Notes: generated by a model from the letters alone, not told the origin. DNA of 64,000 nt from Stenogyne calaminthoides (GCA_037126765.1 JBBCBC010000007.1:41333394-41397393), one strand, 5' to 3'. Shown: positions 1 to 11,063, counted from the first letter of the stretch. A program made the numbers and translations.

Positions 1-2
1 GG

Positions 3-1242
3 GGCAAAGATAAGCCCAAGAAGGATAAGAGTCAAATTGAGTGTTACAATTGTCATGAACTTGGTCATTACAAGAGGGAGTGCAAGGCACAAGCTAAGGC
101 ACAAGGGAATGCACCAAAGAAGAATGACAACTCAGCCAACGTTGCCACTGATGAGGACTCAGATGCATTGATTCTGAGTGTAAGCAGTCCATTGGAGTCG
201 TGGGTGTTAAATTCTGGAGCATCGTTTTATTCGTGCAGCAGTGCTGACGTAATGGAGAAGTACACTTTCGGGAACTTTGGGAAGGTTTATCTAGCTGATG
301 ATGAGCCTCTGGAAATCAAAGGGAAGGGGAATGTTCGGATTAAGACACCAAATGGGACTGTGTTACAATTGAAAGATGTGAGACATATTCCTGGTTTGAA
401 GATGAATTTGATCTCAGTTGGGCAGCTTGATGATGAGGGCTGCAAGGTGACTTTTGGGTGTAACATGTGGAAGATATCCAAAGGTGTCATGGTAGTGGCT
501 CGAGGAAATAAAGAGGGAACGTTGTAAATGACAGGCAACACCCGGGATAGCATTGCTCTTGCAAGTGAAAAGGGGAATGCAAATTTGTGGCATTGTTGTC
601 TAGGCCACATGAGTGAAAAGGGGATGAAAGTTATGTGCTCGAAGGGTAAACTGCCAGACCTCAAGACAGTTGACATCAGTTTGTGTGAGGACTGTGTATT
701 CAAAAAATAGAAAATGGTTAGTTTTTCGAAGGGAGGCAGAACTTTGAAGAAGCAGAAGCTGGAGTTAGTCCACAGTGACTTGTGGGGTCCAGCACCAGTG
801 ACATCCCTTGGCGGAGCATCATATTACATGACTTTCATTGACTACTCTACGAGGAAGGTATGGGTTTATTTTTTGAAAAATAAGTCTGATGCCTTTAATG
901 CTTTCAGGAAGTGGAAGGCTCTTGTAGAAACTGAGACGGGTCTCAAGCTGAAGTGCTGAGATCTGATAATGGTGGAGAGTACGAGCTCCGAGAGTTCAAA
1001 GGATTCTGTGAGGCGAATGGAATCCGAATGGAGAAAACCGTGAGAGGAACCCCACAGCAGAATGGCGTGGCAGAACGTATGAACAGGACCTTATGTGAAT
1101 GTGCTAGAAGCATGAGATTGAAGTGTGGGCTGCCAAAGATATTTTGGGCAGAGGCAGTTAACACAGCAACGTACTTGATAAACAGAGGACCCTCAACTCC
1201 TTTGGAAAATGGCATACCAGAGGAGGCCTGGTCGGGTAAGAG
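3..1242 (+). pseudogene. copia gag (C-terminus), protease and integrase, broken
   Basis: The frame starting at base 3 is open to 527 and holds a CX2CX4HX4C zinc knuckle (Cys at 42, 51 and 81; His at 66), the nucleic-acid-binding end of gag. The protease motif is at about 201-224 and reads WVLNSGAS; copia proteases have Asp where Asn is encoded at 210-212, so the catalytic residue is lost. A TAA at 525-527 and a TAG at 708-710 interrupt the frame. The pre-integrase zinc region (LWHCCLGH, then CEDCVF) lies at about 585-705. The integrase core shows DLWGP, RSDNGGEY and NGVAERMN, which carry the expected DDE residues. A one-base loss near 952 shifts the frame inside the integrase, and another near 1240 separates integrase from RT. 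Confidence 0.9.
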
Positions 1243-3192
1243 GTAAATCTGTCGTTTCTTCGAGTATTTGGGTGTGTTTCATATGTTCATGTTGATGCTA
1301 TGAGTAGAAGTAAGTTAGATGCTAAATCTATTAAGTGTACGTTTGTTGGATATGGCGGTGATGAGTTTGGCTATCGATTTTGGGATGAGGAAAACCGAAA
1401 GATAATTCGTAGTCGAGATGTCATATTTAATGAGCAGATGTTGTACAAAGACAGATTGAGGATATCCAAAGAAGGTGGTTCTGAGACTCAGGTTGTGGAG
1501 TTAGACATTTCAAACTCAGGTGGGAGCAAGGGAGTTCTAGATGATCAGGTGATTGTTGAGGAAGAACCGAGTACACCACCACCAACAATTCTGCTGCAGA
1601 GATCCACGAGAGATCGGAGATCACCTGATAGGTATTCACCTTCTCTTCATTATTTATTGTTGACTGATGGTGGTGAACCTGAATGTTATGCAGAGGCCAC
1701 ACATAGTGAACAGGTTGACAAGTGGAAACTTGCAATGGATGATGAGATGAATTCATTGAAGACCAACGGAACTTGGGAACTAGTTGAACTTCCTAAGGTC
1801 AAGAAAGCACTGCATAATAAGTGGGTTTACAGAATAAAAGAGGAGGCTGATGGAAGAAAACGATACAAGGCAAGATTGGTTGTGAAGGGGTTTCAACAGA
1901 AACATGGTATTGACTATACTGATGTTTTTACTCCAGTAGTGAAGCTAACTACCATTCGGTTAGTTCTGAGTCTGGTGGCTGCAGAAAATTTGGTGTTAGA
2001 ACAGATGGACGTGAAAACAGTCTTTCTTCATGGTGATTTAGATGAGGACATCTACATGAAGCAACCGGAAGGATACTTGTCTAAGGGGAATAGTGAGCTT
2101 GTTTGCAAATTGAAGAAGAGCTTGTATGGTTTGAAACAAGCTTCATTGCAGTGGTACAAGAAGTTTGATGGGTTCATGCACGAGATTGAGATCAAGAGGT
2201 GTGAGGCTGACCATTGTTGTTACTTCAAGAGGTATGATGATGGTTATATCATTTTGCTATTATATGTTGATGACATGTTGATAGCAGGCTCTAGTGCTCG
2301 GGAGGTGAGCAAATTGAAGGAAAAATTGTCTGAAAGGTTTGCTATGAAGGATCTTGGAGAGGCCAAGCAAATCTTAGGAATGCGAATCGATCGTGATAAG
2401 GTGGCAGGAAAGTTGTATCTTTCACAGGCTGAATACATAAAGAAAGTCTTGGAGAGATTTAGTATGGAAGATGCAAACCCAGTTCGGGTCCTGTTGGGAA
2501 GTCAGTTCAAGCTATCCAACAAGGACTCACCTAGTAGCGAAGAGGAGCGGACCTACATGCAAAACACTTCGTATGCTTCAGCAATTGGAAGTTTGATGTA
2601 TGCCATGGTGTGTACAAGACCAGATATTGCACAGGCGGTGGGAGTTGTTAGCTGGTTTATGGACAATCCGGGTAAGCAGCATTGGGAGGCAGTGAAGTGG
2701 ATCCTAAGGTACTTGAGAGGTACTACTGAACAAGCTTTGTGCTTTGAGGGCAAAAGCGTTGAGTTGGCAGGATATGTTGTTACAGACTTGGCATCAAATG
2801 ATCTCGACAAAAGGAGGAGTACTACAGGGTATGTGTTTACTTTTGGTGGTACAGCAATCTCTTGGGCTTCTAAGTTGCAAAAGATCGTAGCTCAGTCCAC
2901 TGCAGAAGCAGAGTACGTTGCAGTCACTGAGGCTAGTAAAGAAATGGTTTGGTTGCAGAATCTGTCATGTGAGTTGGGGAATGAGCAAAAGGATAGTATT
3001 ATGTATAGTGACAGTCAGAGTGCTATTCACTTGGCAAAGAATTCGGCCTTTCACTCGAGGACGAAGCACATCGAGTTGAGTTATCATTATATTCGTTACC
3101 TCATTGAGAACAAGATCTTACAGCTGATGAAGATCCGGGGAAGTGAGAATCCTGCTGACATGTTGACTAAGGTTGTGACCTTAGAGAAGTAG
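1243..3192 (+). pseudogene. copia reverse transcriptase - RNase H, long open frame
   Basis: This frame is open from the frameshift at about 1243 to the TAG at 3190-3192, roughly 650 codons, and is the longest open frame in the window. It begins with the integrase C-terminal part (SKLDAKSIKCTFVGYGGDEFGYRFW region). RT follows from about 1700 with MDVKTVFLHGDLDEDIYM near 2008 and the catalytic YVDD box at 2263-2274. RNase H is at about 2740-3180, with SWASKLQKIVAQSTAEAEY, a YSDSQSAIHLAKN motif and a HIELSYHYIRY stretch. The first RNase H acidic region reads VVTDLASNDLD rather than the usual DADLAGD-like form, so activity is doubtful. It lacks an in-frame upstream gag, hence the pseudogene label. 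Confidence 0.92.
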
Positions 3193-3316
3193 AAGTTATG
3201 CATGACTTCAACTGGCCTTGGAAACTGAGCATAAGGCCCGGCACTACTATCAGTGAGAGAGACCATTGAAACGGAGGAGACAAGTTAAAGTTGGAGTCAG
3301 TCTCCAGGTGGGAGAT

Positions 3317-3714
3317 TGTTGGGATTGTTGGAGCCTGAGTGAGACGGGGATGCAGAGCACGGGAGGCGCTCGACCAAGCATTGAGGTCGAGCACATATGC
3401 TCGATCGAGCACCCCCCTTTCCAGCGCCATCAAGGAGCTCGAGCAAGCAGTCTGATCGAGCAGAACCGCTCGACCAAAGCCCTTGGTCGAGCGGTTCCGG
3501 AAGCCTGGACGCGGAATTAGGGCTTCGGCCCAGCCTCTTGTTTAAATACTTTTGACTCATTGTATTTGCCTCTTGTACGAAAATAACACACGAAATAGTA
3601 GATCTCCTGGCTTGGTAGTGCCCCTAGACGTAGTCATTCATGACGAACTTGGTAATCAAATTTGTTGTTCCTTAATGCTTGTTTACATTATTTTCTCCCT
3701 AATTGATGCTTAAA
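3317..3714 (+). repeat. 3' LTR of family-A copia element, copy 1
   Basis: It starts TGTTGGGATTG just after the purine-rich tract CAGGTGGGAGATT and is about 398 bp. The U3 is dense in GCTCGA/TCGAGC palindromic units. A TATA-like TTTAAATA is at 3541-3548. Its end lacks the terminal CCTAACA present in the 5' LTR of copy 2 (55148-55154); GST exon sequence starts instead. Confidence 0.88.
3465..3495. promoter_or_regulatory. perfect 13-bp hairpin in LTR U3
   Basis: ACCGCTCGACCAA and its exact reverse complement TTGGTCGAGCGGT are separated by five bases, about 45 bp before the TATA-like box. The same structure, with small changes, is in the other family-A LTRs and in family-B LTRs (19586-19609; 20538-20569). 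Position and conservation suggest a promoter or RNA-structure role, which is inference. Confidence 0.55.
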
Positions 3715-3716
3715 TT

Positions 3717-3932
3717 GGAGTAGTTGATATAACTACCAGTTTCCTTGCTCATTGGTTCCCAATTCTTGAAGGGTTGAGTGGAATTAAACTGTTGACTGAA
3801 GATAAGTTCCCTAATTTATGCAAATGGGTTGACAATTACTCTAATGATGCATTTGTTAAGGAAAATCTGCCTCCTAGAGAGCGTTTGGTCGCCATGTTCA
3901 AAGCTGCCTTTGAAACTGGTAGTCTGTATTAG
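3717..3932 (+). pseudogene. tau-class glutathione S-transferase, C-terminal part of exon 2 (copy 1)
   Basis: Seventy-two open codons end in TAG at 3930-3932. The translation starts GVVDITTSFLAHW and ends with a long helix region, FPNLCKWVDNYSND, LPPRERLVAMF and a terminal TGSLY. This is the alpha-helical C-terminal domain typical of plant tau GSTs, which conjugate glutathione to xenobiotics and lipid-derived substrates in the cytosol. The usual family length is about 220 residues; only the last third is here, and its 5' side is fused to the family-A LTR. The rest of exon 2 and exon 1 lie beyond the left edge, if present. The corresponding copy at 59558-59773 shows how the gene was split. The remaining reading frame is clean, suggesting recent inactivation. 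Confidence 0.85.
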
Positions 3933-4221
3933 GTCCAAATAGAGTATGGTATTTGGAAAAGTTTTTATTGTGTATCTGCATGAAATTATAGAGATGTATG
4001 TGAAATAACGATGATTTAGTATCAAGAATCGTCTTATAATTAATTTTGATCGTGTCTAATTTTAGTCATGTATATTTTTACTTTGATCATTTTGGTGACA
4101 ATGATGGTCCTTTTGATGTCAATTTTGGTCCTATATGTTTTGTGTTTTTCATTTTCGATTCTTCTAACGTTAATTTTCGTTCAAAAAAGACCAAATTGAA
4201 AAAAGTAAAACATAACTTTAA

Positions 4222-4581
4222 GGGTATGTTTGTTTTGGGATTTAGGTGTGACGGAAGTTATGACTTCGAAATCCTGTGGATTTTAAAGTCTTGGTGAATA
4301 GTAAAAAATATGTGTTTGTTTTGAGATTTTGATAGGGTGAAATTTTACTTTTACGACAAATCAATATTTAATAATGATTGATATGATATTATTATATTGT
4401 GATGAGAGTGAGGAAAAATAATGATGTAATCAGATTGAATTTTGTGAAAAAATAAAAAAGATATATGTTTTATAGGGGAGGATTTTGAAGTTTAATTTTA
4501 AATCTCAAACTATAATGAGACATGGTTTTCAAACTCCTAAGTTCTAAGTCCATCCGGGTGAGTCCCAAAACAAACATACCC
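4222..4581. mobile_element. Harbinger/Tourist-type MITE (copy 1)
   Basis: The ends are inverted repeats GGGTATGTTTGTTTTGGG and CCCAAAACAAACATACCC, each flanked by TAA (4219-4221 and 4582-4584). A 3-bp TAA/TTA target duplication with such TIRs is the PIF/Harbinger hallmark. The 360-bp interior has no coding capacity. The duplicate is at 60062-60421 and a diverged relative at 15454-15807. Confidence 0.85.
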
Positions 4582-4925
4582 TAATATATTAAAAAGAGGC
4601 TTGCATATGGAAAATATTTTTGGACGATTCTACCCATTCCTTTTTTTCACTTGTGCAGTTTAGCCCGTCTATAAATAATTAATTAATTATTTTTTCCTTC
4701 ATTTATTATTATTATTATTATTAACACGTCTTATTAAATCTTCTAATTAAATTTCTTTACTCCTTCAAGTTCCTACGTCTACTCACCTTTTAATTTTAAA
4801 GATTTTTATTTTATCTTTAATCTATAATTTGTAATCAATCTATTTTATATTGAAGAGTGGCTCGGTTATTATTTTACTATTTTACCCTTGTCATCTTTTT
4901 ATTTAGTTCACTGTGGTCCCATTTT

Positions 4926-4926
4926 G

Positions 4927-4957
<31 letters not shown>

Positions 4958-4965
4958 TATATATT
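4926..4965. repeat. (TA)n microsatellite
   Basis: An almost pure TA run. It is longer than its counterpart at about 60768-60790 in the duplicated block, so it is a length marker between the copies. ATT-rich simple repeats precede it at 4680-4725. Confidence 0.9.
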
Positions 4966-5084
4966 AACAATTGCCTAACTTCTCATCTCCGCAATCATAA
5001 TTAACCTAATCAATCACTCATCAGTCATCATCAATGTTAAAGAGAACCTTCACCGGCCTTCCATGATACCATCCGTTTCCTTCG

Positions 5085-5300
5085 CTCTCATGTGCACTCG
5101 GGTGTATCGTACACTCATAGTATAATTTAGTCAAAGAAACTATATAAAATAAACGCAGAATTATTTCAAAATGTAAACACGCAAATATATTTCTATACTA
5201 ATAATTCTTGACTTTTCTCGTATAAATAAATCGCGTTTTTTCAACATAAAAATTTCACACTTTTAAAATCTTACTATGAAAACAAGACTTTGCTGCATCT
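5085..5300. repeat. diverged dispersed repeat related to 15955-16190
   Basis: It contains a GTGCACTCGGGTG-like edge, TATAAATAAATCGCGTTTTTTCAACAT and TTTTAAAATC, in the same order as GTGTAAATAAGTCGCATTTTTCAGCAT and neighbouring motifs at 15955-16190. No TIR or coding sequence was seen. Copy 2 (about 60910-61115) differs from copy 1 much more here than elsewhere in the duplicated block. Confidence 0.4.
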
Positions 5301-5417
5301 GGACAGATATAATACCTAATTCCTAGCCTTGGCTTCTCCACTTCCCAAAAAAAGTTGGCTTTTTTATTTTTTTTAACTTTTTTATTCTAATTTTTTTTCT
5401 GCGTATTTGTTTTACAG

Positions 5418-6134
5418 ATGATTGCAATAGCAGGAATGATGACAACGACTGATCACAAATCTAATTCTTCTGACTCTGCTTTTGTTCCTGTATTCAGAAA
5501 TTGTATCATTTCCAAGGCAAGACCATTTGGTTCAATTATTCTGTCGAAAAGTTCGCTTCACTTTGATTAATTTTATTGTAGATGTTAATTTGTCAGTCAG
5601 CTTCACTTTGATTTATTTCATTTTAAATGTTAATTTGTTATATTCTCTGTTTTGACAGGATGCATCGATACGTCTGGTTTTAAGTGCAGCCAACGAGAGG
5701 GGATGGACGTCCACCGGGACTGGACGAAAAGAAAAGAAAGCAACTCAGACCCTTAGATTCATAATTGCGTTTATTTCCGCAATCATTACAGGTTTGCAGT
5801 CATCATCCTTTAAATTCCAATATTTTACAGATGTGGATTTGAATAAATTAAAATATAGCTTACCCAATTATCTCCAAATTCAAATGATTTGTAATGGAGA
5901 GAAAATATGGAGGACCGTAATTACTTTTGCTTCTAGGGGACGACTTGACAAGATGCCAATCATTAGACTCTGAGGTATATATATGCTACTCCATTTTACG
6001 GTTTCTTTTGTTTATTCAATTGCTTAATATTCTTAATTTTTGGCAATTTGTTTTGTTTTGATTATGAAAAAGTTGAGTCAATCATCATTACGTTAATTGG
6101 AATTCTTAATCTGATGTGTGTGTTACAGGTGTGA
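5418..6134 (+). pseudogene. unassigned spliced gene remnant, copy 1
   Basis: Exon-like blocks with good polypyrimidine/AG acceptors are at 5418 (after TTTTACAG), 5659 (after TTTTGACAG), 5937 (after TTCTAG) and 6129 (after GTTACAG). GT donors follow at about 5551, 5792, 5975 and 6160. Blocks 5659-5791 and 5937-5974 join in phase and give a basic peptide with SAANERGWTSTGTGRKEKK and then DDLTRCQSLDSEV, stopping at TGA 6132-6134. The first block (MIAIAGMM... RPFGSIILSK) does not join the second in that phase; in its own phase the second block stops at 5753-5755. I do not recognise the family. It could be the 3' end of a real gene or a captured fragment. The second copy at 61241-61980 has small indels in the first block. 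Confidence 0.3.
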
Positions 6135-6165
6135 TCACTGCAAGAAACCTTCTCCAGAGGTATTA

Positions 6166-6393
6166 TCTATCTCCGTTTAAGATGAGTTGAACAGTTGACT
6201 TTTAAATACGTTTTTTTTACTAAGATTAATGAAAATTTTATTTTTGAAATGATAAATGATGATAAAGGAGGGTATGATCTATCACATCCTCCTTAAAAGT
6301 CATCATTTTATCATTTCAAGATAAATACAAAACTCGCCGCAAAAAAACGCAAAGTAAAAAGTTTAACTGCTCAAATCATCTTTATTTTAGGAG
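6166..6393. mobile_element. Stowaway MITE, degraded (copy 1)
   Basis: It has a TA-flanked CTATCTCCG end and a short AGGAG end before TA, with an inner palindromic pair (TGATAAAG/ATCATTTC; AAGGAGG/CCTCCTT). The counterpart at 61995-62230 has the full GGGACGGAGGGAG end, which identifies the family. The two copies differ here although the surrounding DNA is nearly identical. Confidence 0.75.
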
Positions 6394-6950
6394 TATTTAA
6401 TTTAAATGTGTTGAGAAGTGTTCTTTAAACTACAAAGCAATGCTTTGGCGTCTAAATATTGGTCTTATGTATGTTTTTTTTTGTATTTGCATATGAGAAA
6501 GTTGTTTATGCTCTAACTAGGCCGTCACTTATTTCTTCACTCTTAATTTTTTTTTTCTACTTTTGTGTATTTAATTGGGATAACAGCTGGAAAAAAATAA
6601 TGTTAGGGTTGAGCTGAAATTTTGAAGTTGGGAAGAAGTCTGCATTTTGGCTGGGAAGACAAGAAGTCGTAATGATGGTACAAAATTCTGCAAAGCTAAT
6701 TGTTGATGCGATGCTACATCAGAACTTCCCCTTGCGTGGCCACACATTATCATGTTATCATTTGGAATTGCAATTACAGTTGATAGGCTTAATTCCATTA
6801 TTACGTTATCATGATATTATATTTAATTATCAATTATTCTGCACGGAGAAATGTCCCTGTTGTGGAAGAGAGGAAGGGAGTGTGAAGATAAAGAATACTA
6901 TTGTCATGAGAAAAGAGATGATTATTAAACAATACAATAACTGTCATAGA

Positions 6951-7036
6951 CTCATGTAGATTTCTCCTATCTTGCTTTTCCTCTTGTTGGTGGGTCATGA
7001 CTCATGTAGATTTCTCCTATCTTGCTTTTCCTCTTG
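6951..7036. repeat. tandem duplication, 49-bp spacing
   Basis: ACTCATGTAGATTTCTCC and the following TATCTTGCTTTTCCTCTTG occur twice, at 6951 and 7000. The copy at 62773 onward has the same two units but a longer spacer with an extra GGTGGGTCATGA unit. Confidence 0.85.
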
Positions 7037-8629
7037 CTTCTAGCAAACATCATGATTCAGAAAGTATACACTTGTGATCTCTCTCTCGTATTAATTTTTT
7101 CATTATTGTTGAAGAAAAAGAATACCCCGGGTGCTTCCAACATTGAAAATTTGACTCAACTACTGTTCTTTGTGTATGAGAGTCAGCTCAGGTCCTCTAT
7201 CATGTGGACTCCCACATGTAACTATTTTTCATTTTTAGTATATTACTATATTTCACAGTTTTCAATTGTTGTTTGAATATCTATTTGGTTATATAATTAT
7301 GAAGAGTTTCAACAAGTGAACAATCATCTATGAATTCACCCATCTCGCATTCTCGCTCTAGGGGTAGCAAATGACTTTTTTTTTTCTTATTTTGGTCAGG
7401 TTCAGAGTAGGAACTAAAAACTGGTTAATTCAGCTTGAGGTTCATTGATTTTATTTCATTCCTATATAGCATATCTAAACTCCTCTATCCAAACACACCT
7501 CAAAATTATATATTTAGTAAGAATTTAAGGGAGGAGGTTATAGTTGGAAACAAATGTTTATTTTCTTCTTTTCAGATTGGGAATTTACATCTTGATACTA
7601 ATCACATATTCCAAAGCTATTGGAACTTCAGAGACTCAGACGGTCTGGATCAGATTGGAGGATTCAAAGTTGGATGTCCTTAGATTTTAAGCTTTACCAA
7701 CAAATTTCAAGAATATTATGCACTTTGAGGTTTGCAATTCATTTTGGTGAAAATTTATAATTAATTTAACGATTGACTTTTACGACATTTAGATTTTTTG
7801 CCTCAAGGCAGAAGTTGATCCTGGAAATTGGAGTTTACATTTGCATTCCTCGAGAGTTTTTCTTTTCATTCGTTCTTGACATCTTGTTAAAGCTCTAGTT
7901 CGAGCCGTCGTTGTTTTCTTTTAACATCATTTGAAATCTATTTTTATAAATTTTGGTTCGTGTAAGGTTCATAGGTGAATCATCATGCACATCTTCTCTG
8001 GTATTAGATTTTCTTATTTTATTTAAAATTCGCATTTTAGTAGTTAATTGGGGCTTCTTTTTGCATTTCTTTTTGTGATCATTGTTTAATCAAATGTCTT
8101 TTGTTGATTGGAGGTGTGACTCATTACAAGAACGATATAGCATAAGATATCTATCAATATGTAACAATATTGACTTCTGTGTAACGTGTAACGCACGTAG
8201 TAAACAACTAGTCAAATTAAAATTTGACAAGACTTGACAATTCTTGATATTAATACAATAAACGATATATATTGTGTTTATCATGTCGAATTGTACACAT
8301 AGAGTATATACTGTTTTTTTTTTGACAGACACATGGAGTATATACTTTTGATTTGAGGTCATTTAGTACAAAATGATATATTCTAATTAGAGTAGGTGTA
8401 TTAGTATTAATGTTTAAGGTGGTGTTCTAATTCAAGGGTGCATTTCCTTAAAGATGGGAGTGCTAATAACCTGGGCCTTGGTCTTTTCTTTTTGCAAGAT
8501 TGGGCTTTTATATTTCTTAGTGGTTAAGCCCGCTATATTTGAGCTTGATTAGTAGCCATTCTGTATTTTATTTTGGCACCCTTTCAGCCCTGTTCACTTT
8601 TTCATTTCTTCTTTGATGATATCATCTTA
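7037..8629. other. non-coding AT-rich interval
   Basis: Short open frames occur (for example 7022-7276 and 7435-7683), but none shows a domain, splice structure or codon bias. They are merely preserved in the duplicate at 62864-63118 and 63277-63525 because the whole block is duplicated. No TIRs or LTRs were recognised. Confidence 0.5.
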
Positions 8630-9768
8630 GGGCCCATTTACTTTGGATGATAATATTGAATAATAATTAATTATTTAAGTTTGTCATTCATTTACTTTGT
8701 TTGATAAAAAAATAATTAAATTTCGGAGCCTCCAGATATGGCCCAAAAATTGAAATTATATTTGATATTAAATCCCATTAAAAGATGTGTGAAAAGTTAT
8801 TTTCAATGGGATATGGTTTCAATGTCAATATTAGCCCTAAAACAATTTATAAAACACGACCTTAATTGCCAGATTTGTCGCCGCTGCTATTGAAATCGAA
8901 AAAGCAAGCAAAGATGCAAAAGTACGAGTCCATAGAACTGCCTCATCGTCCTCGTCGAATACACCGCTAGTGACAGAAATTGAACTAGGTGTGGTTGTCT
9001 GGGTTTGCGCGGAGTTCAAAAGTTTTATTCGGATTTGTTTTACAGAAACTTTGAATTGCTGGTTTTGGTCTCTGATTTCTGGTTATAGATGTCGAGTGAC
9101 GAAAATGGGTGCAGATTCGACGGTATTTAGTTTAAGCAGCGACGAGTTTGGGTATCCTTTCACAATTTCCCGGTCTATTAAAAATGGAATCAATTCACCG
9201 CCGTTTAACTTCAATTCAGATAATGGGATTTTTTGGAGTCGCATTGAATTGGGTTGTTCCCAATTTGTTCAGATGATTCAGTTTAATTTATTAGTGTCTG
9301 GTTATGGATTTGCCGGCCATGGATTTTCCGTTCTACAGATTGTTGCCGTCAGAGATGGATTCCAATTTCAAAGATTTATTACTTCCTGCGAGTTTTTTGC
9401 TTCATCAACCAGAGAGAAGACGTCATTAGTTTTTTGTTTTTATTGCATTGGTTTTGTTTTCCAAATTCCAAGTCACACTATTGATATTTTTTTTTATATT
9501 CATTGAACTATGAGCCTACATTTTCTTTTCAATCAAGCTATCTTCTGCTATTTTGAGGGTAATTGCTTCAGAATTTTCAATTTTGAATGACAAACTTGCA
9601 GTTTTGTGGAGAATCGATTACAGTGAATAGAGGGTATTTCAGTAAATTGGTGGATTGAGTATCATCGGTTTCATTCTATCAAGTATATAATTAATAAGAT
9701 AGAAAAATTCAATCTTCATCCCACCTTATCGTATCAAATGTAATTCTTATTTTGAAGTAAATAGAGCC
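8630..9768. mobile_element. candidate TTA-flanked TIR element carrying gene-like sequence
   Basis: GGGCCCATTTACTTTG at 8630 and, inverted, GGCTCTATTTACTTCA ending at 9768 are imperfect TIRs, each bordered by TTA (8627-8629 and 9769-9771). This suggests a Harbinger-like non-autonomous element. The interior at about 8830-9510 is less AT-rich than its surroundings and open on both strands: a 178-codon frame on + (8970-9506) and a 60-codon frame on - (9019-8837) with a hydrophobic ASLLAFSISIAAATNLAI stretch. Neither is recognised. A captured host-gene fragment is possible. TIR identity is weak, so confidence is low. Confidence 0.35.
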
Positions 9769-10086
9769 TTATATATCTTATTGTCACGTTGTACCCCCTT
9801 TTGTTTTTTTTCATGATTAGAGCTGCACAAAAAAAATCGTGATCAGCGGTTTGCTTCTTGGCCTATTTCTGTAGAAACCAATTTCAAATTGAATATTGTG
9901 ATTAAATTTTAAATATGAGAGTAAAATTGCCGTCGGAATCCATTACCAAACTTTGCAATTGTATACTGTGCACATAGTGATATTGAATTTCCACCATTGG
10001 ATTTGAACTCTGTATTTTGGGGATGACCATGATTACGAATGTCACACTATGTGATCAACTTTATTATAAATTTATGACAGTGGTTA

Positions 10087-10324
10087 CTACCTCCGTTTTG
10101 TTTTTGTTTAATTATTTTACGTTTATTGATAAAAGTTTTTAGTGAGCGAGTTATTTATTAAGATATGAAATGATAAAATTCTTTTAAAAAGATAGGATAG
10201 ATGATGGGTAGAATAATAATCACACACCTTAAAAAATCTTTTTATCATTTCAAATACTAATAAACAACTCGCTCACTAAAATACGGTAAAATAAAATAGA
10301 CAATATAAAGCCGGACGAACGGAG
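10087..10324. mobile_element. Stowaway MITE
   Basis: Ends CTACCTCCGTTTTG and CGGACGAACGGAG are inverted and flanked by TA. The internal palindrome pairs AGTGAGCGAGTTATTTATTA with its complement near 10262. It is non-coding. A second Stowaway-type end (CTCCCTCCGTCC) begins at about 10336, but no partner end was found, so that one looks truncated. Confidence 0.85.
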
Positions 10325-10794
10325 TATTATTTTATACTCCCTCCGTCCTATTTTTTATTATTCAGTTACTGTAGACACGAAAATTAAGAAAAAATAGGAG
10401 ATAATAGTATTAAATGGTGTAAAATTAATTTAATTAATTGAGGAAAATAATATTATTAAATGATGTAAAGTGAGTTTGGTGGAGAGAAATAATAGTATTA
10501 AATAGTATAGAAAATTGCTTTATTTACTTTTTAAAAAATGACCAAATAAAATTAAGATATTTATTTATAAAAAATGAATAATCAAAATTAGAATAGTGGT
10601 AAACGAAGCTCAGCTTACAATGAACACATTATATTTCAAAGGTGAAACACATGCCAAAGAACGTGGGGAGACAGGATAATATATTGAAAGACATTTTCAT
10701 GTGAAACTGCCGGCCACATTAATAGAGAGTGATGGAACGTGTGTATTATTTATCGAGAGTGATATAACGCTTTTAATAATAAAGCGGCATACGT

Positions 10795-10870
10795 GTGTAG
10801 GATTGATATCTTTGAAGATATTTTTATAAGTGTGTAGGATTGATATCTTTGATGATATTTTTTTTAATCA
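10795..10870. repeat. short tandem duplication
   Basis: GTGTGTAGGATTGATATC with the following TTTGA(A/T)GATATTTTT occurs twice in a row, with a period of about 40 bp. Confidence 0.75.
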
Positions 10871-11063
10871 AATCTTTGATGATTTTTTAGATTATCGTGG
10901 ATGTCATAATTTTCTATTATTATAATTAATATTTTTTAATAATATAAATCATACATTTTAATTAATTTTAAAAAAAATTCATGTAAAACTTATTCACCCA
11001 ATACTAATTAACGTTTTCTATTTCAATTCGGTTAGTATTGAAGTCAAACGAGTAAAATATAAT

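Larger units (their letters stand above)
1..3714 (+). mobile_element. Ty1-copia LTR retrotransposon, family A, copy 1 (5' part outside window)
   Basis: The window opens inside gag and runs through protease, integrase, reverse transcriptase and RNase H, in that order. Integrase before RT is the Ty1-copia order. A purine tract follows at about 3305-3315, then an LTR starting TGTTGGGATTG at 3317. The LTR stops near 3714 and runs directly into a tau GST exon, so its terminal CA is not visible. A second copy of the same element with both LTRs is at 54751-59555. The element is non-autonomous: two in-frame stops and two frameshifts break gag-pol. It is inserted in a gene, and the copy 2 layout shows that gene is a GST. 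Confidence 0.93.

Noticed and set aside
287..703. 138-codon minus-strand frame opposite gag-pol
   Set aside because: It is an antisense shadow of the copia coding sequence, split differently in the second copy.
6672..6959. 95-codon frame duplicated at 62507-62842
   Set aside because: Conservation is explained by the segmental duplication; no domain, and the C-terminus differs because of the tandem-repeat length change.
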